Notes: generated by a model from the sequence alone, not told the origin. 64,000 nt of DNA from Hypoxylon rubiginosum (GCA_902806565.1 CADCXA010000001.1:306167-370166); one strand, 5' to 3'; shown: positions 44,581 to 60,408, counted from the first letter of the stretch. Program-made: numbers and translations.

Positions 44581-47500
44581 TTAATTAATTAACTTTTTTT
44601 TTAATACCTACCTAATTATTTATAAAACTAATTTATATTATAAACCATATTTAGTATTTATAAACTAAATTTTAATTATATATTTAATATTATATTTAAC
44701 TTAATAATAATTATAATTTAATATTAAATTATAAATAATTTTTATAATATATAAAAATAATAAATAAAAATATAATTTTTAATAAAATTTTTATATAAAA
44801 TCTTTAAAAATATTAATAAAACTAATAATTAAATAAATAATATTATTAATAATTTAATTAAAAAAATAAAAATAATAAAAACTAAAATAATAAAATAATA
44901 ATAATAATAAATTAAAATAAATTATAACTTTAAAATTATTAATTTTTTAATAAATTTTAAATTATTATAATTAATAAATTATAAAATATTAAAATTTTAT
45001 AAGTTTTATAATATATTAAAAACTTATAATATATTAAGTTTTATTAAAACTTTTTATAAAATATATTATTAAAAGTTTTTTTTATAAGGTTTTTTTTAAT
45101 TATAAAATAATTATAATATTTAATAACTAGTTTTTTTTAAAGCTTAAATTATATAATAATAAGTTATAAAAATCTTTTATTAAAAAAAAACCAACTAAAA
45201 ATTAAAAATTATATTTTATTATTATATTTTATTTTTTATTTATATTATTTATATAATTATTTTAATTTTATATATATATGTTTTTATTTAAAAATAAAAA
45301 TATTATTAGTTTTTATATATATAATAATTATAATGTTTTTAGTTTATTTATTTTTATTATTTAAAGTTTTTTTTTAAATTTTTTTTTTTTTTTCTTTTTT
45401 TATTTCTTTTTTATTTTATTTTATATAACTTTTATTATAATAATATTAAATACCGTTTAATAATCTAAGTTGGTTTTTTTAAAACATATAAATAAATTAT
45501 AATTTAAACGTTTATTTATTAAAAATTTAAAAAAATAATAATAAAAAAATAAAATAAATTATTAAAAATATAAAAATAAGCCATTAAATAATACACGTTT
45601 TATTACATTAAAAATTAAAATAAAATAAAATTAATTATAAAATTATTAAATATTATATATATAAAAACTTAATTTTATATAATTACTTAAAAAATAAATT
45701 TTAATATATAATTATTATAATTATTTTTAAGTTTAAAAAATTAATTTTAATAATATTTAAATAGATTTTTATTAAAATATTAATATTTTAAAATATATTT
45801 ATAAATTCTTTATTTTTTATATTAATAATATCTTATATAAATAATTTTTTTTAAAGCCTTTAAAATATAAAATAATATAAAATATTAACTTTATTATTTT
45901 TTTAAATAAAATATAAAAAATACTATTTAAAAAAACTAAGTTTAAAATTCTTTAATAAAAAAAAAATATAAATCTAATAAATTAAAATAAATAGTTATTA
46001 TATATTAAATTTAATAATAATTATAATTATAATTATAAGTTAATTTATAAAATTAATAAAATATATTAATTATTATTTTAATTTAATAGTTTTTATCTTA
46101 TTTTTAATTTTATAATAAATTATAAAAAAAACACTTATAAAATATAATTTTATTTACTAATAAACCTTTAAAAAAAAAAAATTAATACCGGAAAATATTA
46201 TAAAACTTTTTAAAACCTAATAAAAATAAATAAAATATATTTTTTATATATTAAAAACACGCTTAATTTTTTATTATATTGTTTTTATTATTAATATTAA
46301 TAGATTTTATTTTAATAAAATAATAAATTTTATATATAAATAAATCGTTTTTAAGTTTATATAAAACCTTTAAAAACTATTAAAAAAAAAACTGGTCGCG
46401 ATATTTATAATTTAATATAATAAATAAAAAAAATATATAATTTATTATAATTAATATAAATTATAAGTTATATTTTTTATAAATATATTAAACCTTAATT
46501 AATTTTATTTTTTATAAACTTTTATTTTTAATTATATTAATTTTTTATAAATTTATTTATTATATTAATTTTTTAATAACTTAAATTATTATTAACTAAA
46601 TATTTAATATAAGTTTTTTATTTTTTAATAATCTTTTTAACCGTTTTAATTTTAATAACTTAAAGTTATTATTTTTTAATTAAACGTTTAATATAAAAAA
46701 TAAATAAATTATATTTTTAAATTATATAATTTATTAATATTTATAACGTTATATTATAATTATTATTAAATTATAAAATAATAAATAACGTTTTTACTTT
46801 TTTTATATAAATATTAAAATTATAAATAATTTTATAAAACTAATATAAAATTATATATTAAGTAATTTATAAAAAACTTTTTTAAAAAGTTATTAATTTT
46901 AATATTTTATATATAACTTAATATAAGTTATATTTAATAAAAATTTAATAAAATTTAATTAAACTTTTTTTATTTTTTTTCGCTACTTTTTTTTATAATG
47001 TAACTTAAACGCCCCATTTTATTTTATAAAAACAAATTTAAAAAAATTTAAAAACCGATAAAATATTTATAATTTTTATATTAAATATTAATATATTATT
47101 ATATAAGTATTATAAAATTATTTAAATATAAAAAAAATAATTATAAAGATTTTTTAAATTAAATATTACTTATTTAAATAAGTAATAAAAATAAAAAAAA
47201 AAAATACTTTAAAAACAATAAATAAATTTTAAGCTTTTAAATAAATAATTACTAAAACTTTTAATTATAATATTAATTTATTTAAACTTTTTAACTTATA
47301 TAACATTTTAATTATTAAAATTATTAATTATTTTATATAATTAAATAAAAATAAATTTAATTAAAAAACTATTAAATTAATTAAAATATATTTAATATAT
47401 TTTTAATAATATTTTTTTAAAATTACTACGTTATTTATATTTATTATAACGTGAAATAATAATATTTTTAAAATTAAATTACTAATTATTTTTAAACTAC

Positions 47501-50136
47501 TAATTATTTTTAAAGAAAAACAACTTATTATTAAAAAGTTATATAAATATTTATTTAATTATAAATTATTTTAACTATAAAAAAATCTTATAAAATATAA
47601 TATAAAAATTTATTTTAATTTAAATAACTTTAATAAACCTTTTTAATATTTAAAATATTTTTATTTAAAAATAAAATAATATATAATAAATAAACTTATA
47701 TATTAAAATAATTATATTAAAATTATTTATAATTATTAATATATATTTAGATTTTTAAATAGCTTAGTTTTTAAACTTAATACTTTATAAAAAAAAAACT
47801 TAAGTTTAATAATAAGTTAAATAAAATGTTATTTAATATATAACAATATTTTTAAAAATATTAAAAATTTTATAAAACACTTTAAATTAATATATATTAA
47901 AAAAAATTTATTTAAAGCCTTTTTTTTTTATCTTAAATACACGTGTTAACAAGTTAAACTTATTATTATAAAAAATATTATAATATAATAAAGTTATTTT
48001 ATTAATACTTATAAAAAAAATAATATATTTAATTTATTATATTACTTATTTATTTTATATAAAAAACAAATAATTATTAATAAAAATAATTTTAATATAA
48101 AAGCTATAAAATATATTATAAAAGTAAAAAAAAAACTAAAAATTACTAATAAAAATAATTAAAAAATAAAAAATTAAATAAATAACTAGTGAACTTATTT
48201 TAAATTATATTATAATTTTTAAGCTATATTATACTATAAATAAAATAAAAATTTCTTAGAATTAAAGTTTTATTATTATATAATAATTCTTTTATAAAGT
48301 AAATTAATATTACGTATTAAATAATAAAAGTTTTTATAATAAACCGTAATTTAAAATATAATTATTTATATATTTTAATATATTTAAATATATTAAATAT
48401 AATAAGTTATAATTAAATATTTAATTAATTATATTTAAAACTTATATATAAAACTTATTAAATACCAGTTTTATTTTTATTTTTATTTTTTATTTAACTT
48501 TATTTTTAAATTAAAACCTTTATTATATAATACTTTTTTTATAATATTATTATTTTTTAATTAAAAACTAAATACAGTAATTTTAATAATATATATTTAT
48601 ATTTATATAATAAAGAAAAAAGGCTGATATTTTATAGTTTTTTAAACTAAAAACATTAAAAACTAATATCTTTTTTAATAAATATTTTATAACGTTAAAA
48701 TAAATTATTAAAAAAAGCTAGAAAATCTATTAAAAATTATATTTTATTTAAGTTTATATTAATAATAATAAATATATAATAATAATAACTTATATTATTT
48801 ATAATAAGTAAAATAAAATGCTAGAAAATACTAAGATTTTTTAAAAAAAAAAAATAAACTAGTTAAAAAATAAAAAATAATAAAGTTTATTTTTTATAAA
48901 TATAATTATATAACTTATTTATAATATTTATTCTTATCTTTAAATTTATAATTAATATAAACCTAGTTAAATTATTAGTATTTATTAATAATAATAAAAA
49001 TATTATATATATTTTTTTTAATAATTTTATTATATTATATTTATATATTATATTTATTTAAATTACGTTACTTAAAACCTTATTAAAAAAAAAGATAATT
49101 AATATTAAATAATATCCTTTTAAAGTATATATTAAATTTAATAAAATTTTAATAATATTAAAAAATAAATATTAAAAGCTAGTATTTTTTTTAATAATAA
49201 CTTTAAATAACTTTTTAATAATATATTTAACTTTATTATTATAAATATTAATAAATATTTAATAAAAGTTTTTATTAATATATAATATTTTAATAATAAC
49301 CATTTTTTATATTTATAATTATATTTAATACTTTTTCACGGCTTTAAATAAATAAATAAAAAAAAGGTTTTTAGTTTTAAATAAAAAAAAATTAAAAAAT
49401 ATATATTTTATTACTTTTATTAATATTTAAAACGGTATTATTAAAAGTGGCATTAGTTAAATTAACAAGTAAATTAATATTATTAATAAACTTAAAATCT
49501 TAAACTTAAGTAATATTAAGTTATATTAAAAACTTATAAAAATATAAATTATAATTAAAAAAAATAAAATAAAAACTAATGTTTTTTATTTAAAATTTTA
49601 TTTATTTAATTTAAAAGTTTATATTTTTACTTATTATTTATTTTTTTATAAACCTTTTATATAATTATTTTTTTATAATAATTAAACTAGTTATATATTT
49701 ATTTAAATGTTTTTTATATGTTAAATTAATTTTAAAAATATATAAATAATTTTACGTTACTTTTTAAACTTTTATATATAAATTATATAAAAAGTTTAAG
49801 CTAAGAAATCTTATTATTTAAATTATTAATATAATATTATACTTTTTATTATATATTAATTAGTTATTATAAATAATATAAATAATAAATAATAACATTA
49901 AATATCTTTTTTTAAATAAAATTTATTTAATAAAAAAATAAAATTTTATTTAGTTTATTAGTTATTAGTAATTAAATAAATAAAAATATATTAAAAATAT
50001 TTTAAATATATTAAAATAAAAAAAGTAACTTAAAAATATTAACGTATTAAGTTTTTTTAATTTTAATAATAATAAATATATTATCTTTTATATAAAATAC
50101 TTTTATTATATAATATTTTTATATTAAATATTAAGT

Positions 50137-50298
50137 AATATTAATAAAAAAATATTAATAAAAAAATGTTAATAAAAAAATATTAATAAAAAAATATTAA
50201 TAAAAAAATATTAATAAAATAATATTAGTAAAATAATATTAATAAAATAATATTAATAAATAAATAATAATAAGTAAATGTTAATAAAAAAATATTAA
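50137..50298. repeat. 14-bp minisatellite AATATTAATAAAAA
   Basis: About eleven units of AATATTAATAAAAA and close variants follow one another. Some carry G (ATGTTAATA, ATATTAGTA) where others have A. Confidence 0.75.
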
Positions 50299-52094
50299 CT
50301 AAAATTAATATTAAAAAATATAAAAATATAATATTATTTATTTTAATTATATTTATTAAATAAGCGTGTTATATTTTTTATAACTTTAAATTTTTATATA
50401 TTATATATAATAAAATAGTAAGTTTTTTATATATATAAACTTATAAAATATATTTTCCTTTTTTTTAAATATATATTAAATAAAAAAAACTTATACTATA
50501 TTATATAATAAAAATAAACTTAATTATATTTAAATATTTATAAACTTTTAATAAATTAACTTTATAATTAAACATTAATATTTTAATATAAGTTATTATT
50601 TTAAGATATAAAATTAACTAAAAATTATAAATATTTTAAATATTATATAATTTATAAAAATAAGTAATTATTAACTAATAATTATAATAATTATAAACAT
50701 ATAAATTATTATTATAATAATATTTTAAGTTTTTAAACTATTATAATATTTTTATAAAAATACAGTAAATAGTTAAAGATTAATTAATATTTTATTTAAA
50801 AATATATATATTTAAATATATTTTATTAAAAATTAAAAGTTATTTTAATTATAAATATTAATATTTAAATATTTATAATAACCTTTTAATTTATTTATAC
50901 CAATTCTTAGCTAGTTATATATTTTTATATTTTAATTTCTTTTTATTTAATTTAATTAACTTTTTTATTCTTAAAAACTTATATTTTATTATTTATAATA
51001 TTTATTATATTTATTATATTTATTATATTTATTTTAATACTTTTTAATTATATTATTTATTTAAAAATAAAGGCTTTTATAAAAGTTTTTATAATAATAT
51101 ACTTAATTTTAATTATTATTATTAAAATAAATTTTAATTTTTTTACTTATAAATATTTTAAAGTTTTAATATTTATTTATTATTAAATAATATAATATAA
51201 TTATATTGTTATTACTTTAAGTGTTAATTTAAAAATATCACACCTTAATTATTATTACTTTTATATTATTTATTTAAATAATATTAACTACTTATAAATT
51301 AGTTATTAACTTAATATATTATTTAAAAATATTTTAAATATTTTTAATATTAATTATTATTTTTTATAAAATACTTATTAAATTACTTTTTTATATAAAT
51401 TATAAAAATAAATAATTATAATTATATTTTATATAAAAATTATAACTTAATTTAAAAGTGTTTATTTTTTTTATTTTAATTAAATTTTTAGTTATTAATA
51501 TATTATTATACTTCTTTTTATTTTTACTTATTTATTTAATAATAATATTATTTTTTATAATTATTATTATATAATTAAAATAATTTAGCTTCTTTTTTTT
51601 TAATTTATTAAATTTAAATATTACATTATAAAAAATATAAAAAACACTGTTTTTAATCTTATTATTATAAAAAGTATTATTTTTAATTTTACTATAAAAT
51701 TAAGTTTTATTTTTTAATTAAAATAAATAAAATTATACGTTAAAATTATATAAAAAAAAAATAAAGTACCGGAATTATAAAATTATATTATAAATAAATA
51801 ACTTTTATAATTTAAAATTCTTTAAATAATTTAATATAACTATTTATTAATTATATAAAAAAGCTATTTTAAATTAATTTATAATTAGTAAATAAATTTA
51901 AAGTTATTTAATATTAAATAAAAACTTAAAATATAATAAATTTATTTATAATTATATATTATATTAATATAATTTTAATATATATTTTAACTAATAAAAT
52001 AAAAAAATTAATTAAAATAATTAAGTATATTAATTTAAGGTTTTAATATTTAAATTTATTTTTATATTTTTTATATTTTTTTAAAAAAAGTATA

Positions 52095-52145
52095 AAAAAA
52101 ATATACACGTTTTTACACGTTTTTACCTTTTTTTAAACCCCTTTA
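52095..52145. repeat. Short block of TTTTTACACG-type repeats
   Basis: ATATACACG, TTTTTACACG and TTTTTACCTTTTTTTAAA follow each other and resemble the unit of the arrays at 54481-54623 and, inverted, at 61381-61575. It may be a further member of that repeat family. Confidence 0.4.
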
Positions 52146-52904
52146 ACTAACAAACCAAGAAAAAACATTAAATAAAAAAATCAACTTATTATTAAAATAT
52201 AAATTATTTTTTTTATTACTTTATAAAATAAAATTATTTTTTACTATCCTTTTATTTTTATAACTTTTTTTATTTTTATTATATTAAAATATTTTAAATT
52301 GTTTTTTTATAAATATTTTTATTTTTTAATAAAAAAAACCAATAGATTTTATTAAAGTTAATATACCTGGACCTTAATTATTATAAAATAAAATAATAAA
52401 ATGTTTTTTTATTAATTAAATATTAATTAACTAAATTTTAATAATTTATTAATAGATTTTTTTATATTAAAAGATTTTAATATAATTATTAATAAAATAA
52501 ATAAGTTTAATATTATTAATTACTAGTTTAATAAAGTTAAAATAAACACTATTAATACTTTAAATATACTATCGTTAATTTCGTTAAATATTTTAATTTG
52601 TTTTTTTTTTAAATCGCTTAATAATAATAGTTTTAATATAATAAAAATATAATAATAATATAATTAATTAATTAAACTATTATTTACCTTTTTATTTAAA
52701 ATTACACGTTTTAAAAAACTTAGCTTCTTATAAAAAAAACAATATTTCTTATAATAAAAATCTAAGATAAATAATTAAATTCTAATTATAATAAATAGTT
52801 TTTTTAATATTATTATATTATTTTATAGTTTCTTTAAAATATATAATCTTATTATAAACATATAATTTTATAAATAATCTTATATTTAATCCTTATTATA
52901 TAAA

Positions 52905-53320
52905 ACATATTATTTTATAATTTTATTATAATAATAACCTTATTATTAAAATATATTACTTTATAATTTTATTATATTATTAAAATATATTATTTTATAA
53001 TCTTATTATAATAATAACCTTATTATTAAAACATATTATTTTATAGTTTTATTATATTATTAAAATATATTATTTTATAATTTTATTATATTATTAAAAT
53101 ATAATATTTTATAGTTTTATTATAATAATAATTTTATTATTAAAATACATTATTTTATAGTTTTATTATATTATTAAAATATATTATTTTATAGTTTTAT
53201 TATATTATTAAAATATATTATTTTATAATTTTATTATAATAATAACCTTATTATTAAAATATATTATTTTATAGTTTTATTATATTATTAAAATATATTA
53301 TTTTATTATCTTATAATTTA
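52905..53320. repeat. Minisatellite of 35/44-bp units (about ten copies)
   Basis: The motif TTAAAATATATTATTTTATA recurs roughly ten or eleven times. Spacing is about 35 bp, or about 44 bp when an extra AATAATAACCT segment is present. Differences are mainly transitions and G/A changes in TATAGTTTTATT. Confidence 0.8.
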
Positions 53321-54480
53321 TATTATAATATAATTATTTTATTATAAATATATTTTAATATAATATACTTATTTTATTCTTTTATTAAAATAAGTATATT
53401 ATAATAATTAATAATTTTAAAAAACACATTTTATTTTTACTTAAATATTTATTAAATATTATTACTTATTATATATATATTATATAAATTTTTAAATAAT
53501 ATTATTTTATTAATAATAATATTAAAAATATAATAAACTTTATATATATTAAAATAAATATTATTAAATATTTTTTTTAATATAGTTTTTAATAATTTAT
53601 TGTTAATTTAAAAGAAATTCTTTTTATTAAAATTTAATAATAATATATATATATTTTTTAAAATTAATATATATAATTAACTTTATTATTTTTAAATATA
53701 TTAATAAAAAAAATATAAATAAATTAACTAAATATTTCTAACGTTTAATTTACCACTTAAATTTTATTATTTAATATTATATAAGTTTTTTTTTAAACTT
53801 TATTAATTTAATAATAATAATAATTATATTTTACAATCTATTAAATAAAAATAATCCTTGTTTTTATTTTAATTAAATTAAACTTTTAAAAGAATTAAAA
53901 AAATTAACCAGTTAAATATTAACTAATTTTATAAAAAAGCCGCTTTTAATTATAACTTATTTAATAACTTAAAATATATTTCTAATAAAAACATTAAAAT
54001 TAAAAATATTTATTAGTATTATTATTACTTTAATTAATTTAATTTATTTTTTAAAAATATTTTTATATTATTTAAAAAAACTTTTTATTAACAGTTTTAT
54101 AATAAATAATATAGTTAAAAATTAAAGTTTTTTAAAAATAAATTCATTTAAAATTAAAAAAATAAAAATAAAATCTATATTATAATATAATTTAAAAGTT
54201 ATATTTATTAAAACCATATAATAATATAATATAAAAAGCTTTATTAATATAATATTATTATAATTTTTAAAATTACTATTATAATAACTTATTAAAAACT
54301 AAAAAACGTTATAATAATTAAAAAAAAAAACAATATTTTAAACTTAAAATTTATAAATTATTTTTTAACTTTTTATAAGTTTTTAATTAAGTTTTATTTT
54401 CTTTTTAAACCACTTAATATTATATTTTTAATTTTATTATTTTTAGTTTTTTAATTATTTAAATATTTATATAAATTAAA

Positions 54481-54623
54481 TACGCCCCCGCACTCTTTTA
54501 AAAAATACTTACATTTTTACACCTTTTTAAAAAAAACGTTTATATTTCCGTACTTTTTTAAAAAAAACGCTTATATTCTTATATTTTTTTAAAAAAAACG
54601 TGAATTTTACACCCCTTTAAAGA
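54481..54623 (+). repeat. 31-bp repeat array, left copy of an inverted pair
   Basis: Units share TTTTTTAAAAAAAACG followed by TTTATATT or CTTATATT and TTTTTACACC variants, with a period of about 30-31 bp (ACG at 54537, 54567 and 54598). The array begins with an unusually GC-rich TACGCCCCCGCACTC. A similar array in opposite orientation is at 61381-61575, and the two flank the mutated copia element. Confidence 0.6.
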
Positions 54624-55215
54624 TATATTTAATTTATATAAATATTTAATTTATATATAAGTTATTAATATAAATTATTTATATTAAAAATTTTTTATTT
54701 AGTTTTAATATTAAATATTAATAATTATAAAAAAAAATAAATATATATTTATTTAAAAAAGTATAATATTTAAATAAAAATAATAAAGAAATAATATTTA
54801 AAACCAATATTATACTTTATTTAAAAAGCTAGATAAATTTTATAAGTTATTAAAAATAAAAATTTTTATTATAATTTACTTTTTAAATAATTAAATTTAT
54901 ATTTATAAAATAAATTTATTTTAATAACTTAGTAAAAATATTATTATAAACATAAAAATTATAATAAAATTATTAAGTTATTTATAATTAATAAAATATA
55001 AAATTAATATTTTCTTTTTTTTATTTAAGTTATATTAACTTATATTAAAAATAAAAAAAATAATAATATTAATATAAAAAAACAATTAAAAAAATATACT
55101 TATAAATATTAATTATAAAAAGTTTTTTTATAATTTAATATTTAAATATTATTTTTAAATTAAATTAATAATATTTATTTTTAAATAATTTAAAATATAT
55201 ATTATATTATTTAAT

Positions 55216-55369
55216 TGTTAAATCTAAGGATTAGCTAGTAACTAAAAATAAATAAACCCTTATTAAGTAAGCTTTTAAATTAGGATTTTACATATAATAA
55301 TAATATAAAAATTATACACTTTTTAATTAAAAAATTTAAACCTAATTTAATTAACCTTTAAATCTAATA
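55216..55369 (+). repeat. 5' LTR of mutated copia element (154 bp)
   Basis: It aligns without gaps over its full length to 60255-60408. The few differences are transitions (for example AATCTAAGG against AATTTAAAA), as expected if RIP hit each copy independently. Confidence 0.88.
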
Positions 55370-55383
55370 ATTAAAAATTTTAT
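55370..55383 (+). other. Mutated tRNA-Lys primer-binding site
   Basis: ATTAAAAATTTTAT equals the intact element's ATTAAGAGTCTCAT with two G-to-A and two C-to-T changes and no other difference. It is placed exactly at the LTR end. Beyond these 14 nt the two elements diverge. Confidence 0.7.
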
Positions 55384-58300
55384 TATTATTTTTTTAACGT
55401 TATTTATATATAAAAGAAATATTAAAATTATTTACTTAAAATATCTATATAATTAAACAACAAAAAAAGTAATTTTTTTAAAACCTTAACTAATTTAAAA
55501 AATTAATATAATTAAGAAAACAAACTTAAATTAAAAATTAAATTATTAAAACTTTTTAATTATTTAATTAATAAAATTTTATTATTTAAAAAACCAAAGC
55601 TTTTTAATATAACCTTAAAAAAATATAATAAAAAAGTTAATATTATTACCGTTTTTATAAAATCAAACAAATTTATAGAATTTATTATAATAAAACCAAA
55701 AAAATTAAACTTATTTTAAATTAAAAAAAAAACAGAGATTAACTTATTTTAAACTTAATAAAAAACGGGAAAGTTAATTATAAAGTAAATATAAATTATT
55801 ATAATTAATATAAAAAATTATATATAAAATAAATTATAGCGGTAAAAAAACTTAATAATTATATATATTAAATTATAATAAACTATTATAAAATTATATA
55901 TTATATTATTAAAAAACCAATATAAAAATAATATTAAAAACTAAACATTTAATATAATAAAATTAAACTAAATAAAAAAAATAATATTAAAAACAAATAT
56001 AAAAAAGTAGTAATATCTTTTAAAAATCTTAAAAACATAAGTTAATAATTATAAACCTAAAAAATAATTATATTTAAAACTAAACTTTATAAAATATTTA
56101 AAGTATAATATTTAAATTTATAAGTAAGAAATTTTTTAAATATAATAAAAAGATTTTATAAAAACTAAATTATTATTTATAAAATAATTAAGAAATTATA
56201 ATTTATTAATAGTATTTTATAATATAAAAATTTTATAAATAATTTTTACAGTTATATAATTAAAATAATATATAAAATAAAAAAAGTATTTAAAAAAGTT
56301 TTTAAACTTATTTATAATAAAAAAAGCCTTAATAAAAAAGAATTAACCGATTTTTTTTTTAATTAACTAAAAAATAAAAACGTAAGTAAGAAGAAATTAT
56401 AAAAAAAAAATTAAAATACCGTATTAACTAATAATTGTTTAATATATAATTAATATTACCAGCTTATAAAATATTATTATATTTTCTTAAAAAAAATATA
56501 TAATAATTTTAAATTAAAAGATTAATTAATTTTTAAAATTAAAAAAACTTTGGAAAACTCGAAGTTTTAAATATAAGTATAATCACTTAAAAAAAGCAAA
56601 TTAAAATCTAAAACTTCTTAATTTAAAAAAAAATCTAAAAAACTATAAAAATAATTATATAGTCGGTTTATAAAAGAAATACTAGTTATATTTTTTATTT
56701 TAATAATAAATAAATACCTTTTAATTTATTTAATTATTTTAAATAATAAATTAATTATTATTATATTAAATTAAACACACCGCTTAACTAATTAAAAACA
56801 AGCGTTATTTAATAATTATTTTTAATTAAAAAACTAAACCTTATTAATTTAAACATATAAAATAATAAATATATTAATTAAAAATATATTAATATTATTA
56901 TTAAATATAGTTTATTATTTTTTATTATTAATTATTTTAGTTTTATTATAAAAACTAAAATATAAAAAATTTTAATAAAATAATAAAATAAACTTAACTT
57001 ATATATAAAAAAAAAATAATACTTTTATAAAAAAAATTAAAAATATATATAAATAATATATAATAATTTATTAAATTAATATATAAATAAAGAAAAATAT
57101 ATTTAATATTATTATAAAAAAATATAAATATAATATATAAATTAAACAAGTCTTTTTAACTGGAGATACCTAAATATAATATTATAAATTAAAATACTTA
57201 AAACTTTAAACCTTAAAATATTTTATAAGCTTATTTTAAAAAATGGTTATTTAAAAATTAATAAAAGTTAAATATAAAGTTTATAATATATTTAAAATAA
57301 AATAATAAATTTAATATATCCTTAAATTAAATTATTAGATATTAAAAAAATAAATTATTTTTAACTTTTATAATTATAAAAAAACACCCACTAAAAAAAA
57401 CTTATATTTTATTTTTATATATTAAATATTAAAAGTAGCTTAAAATTATATATTTAAAAATTATAAAATAAAAATGGTTTTTAATATAATAAATAATTAT
57501 TTAAAATAACTAAAACGTTAATATAAAATTACTATAAAAATAATAAAAATTAATAATAAGATAATTATTAATAAATTAACTATTAAAAAAAGCTTAAAAA
57601 CACGTGGAATTAAAATCAAGCTTTTAATATTAAACATATAAGCTTAAAATAATAAAACTAAACGTTTAAAAAATATAATAAAAATAAAAACACGTATAAT
57701 ATAAATTAAAATAAAATTATTAATATATTTATAACTAAAAATATTTAAGGTTATTATTTATTTATATAATTATATATTAAAAGTTAAAAATAACTAAAAG
57801 ATTCCATTTAATATATTTTTTAAAATAATTAAATAAAAGTAAAGATTTTTTATATTAAAAAATAAAAAACTAAATTAAACGTATTTATAAATATATAAAT
57901 ATAAAATATATATTATAATAAAAAATTAAAAGTTTTATTTAAATAAATTAAATAAACTAAGTTTAAAAACCTAGATTAAATATTTAATTAACTATTAATT
58001 CTTAAATATATATTATATATAAATACCTTATTTAAATAAAATAATTAATATAAAAAATATTATTTTTAATAAAAATAAAATATTTAATAAAAACTTAAAC
58101 ACTTTTTAAAACAATTTAAAAACTATTAATATAAAAAAAATAACAACTTTAATTAAAAAATATATTTTATTAAATTTTAAAAATTATACCTTAAATAAAG
58201 AATCTAAAAAAAAAAAAAAAAATTAATAATATATTATTTATTTTAAAAATAATAAACGTAGTAAATAAAAAAAAACTAAATACTGGTATTAAAATAAAAC

Positions 58301-59145
58301 ACTTATATATTATAATTAAATTTAAGTTATTATTTATACCATCACCAAGTCCGCTATTTATTTTATTATACTATATAATTTAAAATAAAAATATAAACTT
58401 TATATAAAATCTATTTTAAAATTTAAAACTTTATAAATTTAAATTATAAAAAACCGTATTCCTAATAAGTTTTAAAGTTTTTTTTATATAAAAAACAAGA
58501 TTAAAAATCTTAAACTAAATTAACGTGGAAAAAACATTATAAAAAAAATAAAAGTTACACTAGAAATTTATTAAAAAAACGTTTTATTAACATAAAAAAC
58601 TTGTAAATTATTTAATAAAACATCTTTTTAAATAAGTAAAAAAAAATCACCTTAAAAGCTATATTTAAATAAAGTTTTAATTAAAAATTAAAAAAACAAA
58701 CCTAATTATAAAAAAGTACTAAATTTTAAACTATATATAAATATACGTTTATAAATTTAATAAATATAAACACTTTTTAAAATATAAAATTAAATTTATT
58801 ATATAAAAAAATTAATAAAAAAAGTTACAATTAAATAAAATATATACTGCTACTTTTACTAATAGATTATTTAAAATATTACTAGTAATAACTATTTATT
58901 TTAACCTTAAAATAATATAATATAATATAATAAATATTTTTATACACGCCGTTATAATAAATAAGATTTTTATATATATATTATTAAAATACTAAAAAAA
59001 AAATATAATATTATAATTATATAAAACTTTTTATAAATTAAAAATCTTGTTACTATTTTAATAAAAAAAATTCTTAAAAACTTTATTAAAATTAGGTTTT
59101 AAAAATATATTATATAAACTATATTATTATACTAAAAAAGAAATA

Positions 59146-60069
59146 TTAATATTTTTTTATATAAATAATATAATTATAATATATTAAAAAAGCAATAAAA
59201 TAATAATAATTAAAATAATCTTATAGTTAAAAAAAAGATATTAAATAATTAAAAAAAATAAAATTTAATAGTTTTTAAAAACCGAAATTATTTATAATTA
59301 ATCTTAAAAAAAGATTTAACTATTTTAAACTTTATATATTAAAAAAATAATTAAACTAATTATTTTATTTAATAAATTATTAAATATATTTATAACTTTA
59401 TAAAAATTATTTTTACGAAAAAACCATATTATAAAATAAGAAATTTATTAATATTAATATAAAATTAACTTAATATTATTTATAATTATATTTATTAAAT
59501 TTAATATATTATTTATAGTTTTATAATTAATTTAATTTTTTATAAATTTAAACGATATTTATTAAAAAATAACAAACCGAATTATATAATATTTATATAA
59601 AATAAAATAACATACCCTATAAATAAAAAATAAAAACAATTTAATAATAATTAATAATATTTTTTTTACTAATAATATAATAAATTATAAAAGTTTATAA
59701 ACTTATATTATAACTTTATTTAATAGATTAATTAACTAGAAAATAAATAAATAAAATACTATTATTATATTTATTATAAAAACTAAATTACTAGTATTAA
59801 TATAAGTTATAAAAAAAATAATATATATTAAATAATTAATTAAAAAATTAAAGATTAAGTTTAACTATAAAAAAATTAAAATAAAATACGATAATACGTA
59901 AACTATTAAACTAATAACCTTAAACATTATTTAACTTAAAATTAAATTAAAATATATAAATATTTATAATTACTAGCTTTATTAAAAAGTTAAAAATAAC
60001 TTAATTATAATTAAATATATATTATTAATAAAAATAAAAATAAATAAACTAATTAAAATATTACTAGCT
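59146..60069 (+). pseudogene. pol: Remnant of pol (reverse transcriptase to RNase H) in mutated copia
   Basis: A segment at about 59146-59180 aligns with the codons around YVDD of the intact pol, mostly through C-to-T and G-to-A changes. At 60022-60069 the codons TTA TTA ATA AAA ATA AAA, then ATA AAT AAA CTA ATT AAA ATA TTA, correspond to the conserved PTxxMxADGLTKAL end of RNase H under the same changes. Frames between and upstream are filled with TAA and TAG. The rest of pol (55384-59145) is presumably also present but too altered to align by eye. Confidence 0.65.
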
Positions 60070-60239
60070 TAAAAATAACTAAACCTGTTAAACTAGCTAG
60101 ATATTATAAATATTTAATATTTAATTAAAAAAAAAAATTTAAAAAAACTTAATTAAAACTTAAAGAAATATATTAAATATAAATACCTTAATTTTATATT
60201 AATAGTATTTAAATTTAGGTTTTTAATATAAATAATTAT

Positions 60240-60254
60240 AAATTTAAAAAAGTG
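60240..60254 (+). other. Mutated polypurine tract
   Basis: AAATTTAAAAAAGTG stands exactly where AAGCCTGGGGGGGTG stands in the intact element, and every difference is G-to-A or C-to-T. It directly abuts the 3' LTR. Confidence 0.7.
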
Positions 60255-60408
60255 TGTTAAATTTAAAAATTAACTGGTGGTTAAAAATAAATAAACTTTT
60301 ATTAAATAAGCTTTTAAATTAAAATTTTATATATAATAATAATATAAAAATTACACGCTTTTTAATTAAAAAATTCAAACCTAATTTAATTAACCTTTAA
60401 ATTTAATA
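60255..60408 (+). repeat. 3' LTR of mutated copia element (154 bp)
   Basis: It is the partner of 55216-55369. It retains some G and C where the 5' copy has A and T (AACTGGTGGTT, TTACACGC) and the reverse elsewhere, so RIP acted on the two LTRs differently. Confidence 0.88.

Larger units (their letters stand above)
44581..55210. other. AT-rich RIP-type isochore, right block before mutated copia
   Basis: The composition is the same as in the left isochore, with no open reading frames. Tandem arrays at 50137-50298, 52095-52145, 52905-53320 and 54481-54623 are listed separately. I could not identify other transposons in it by eye. Confidence 0.85.
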
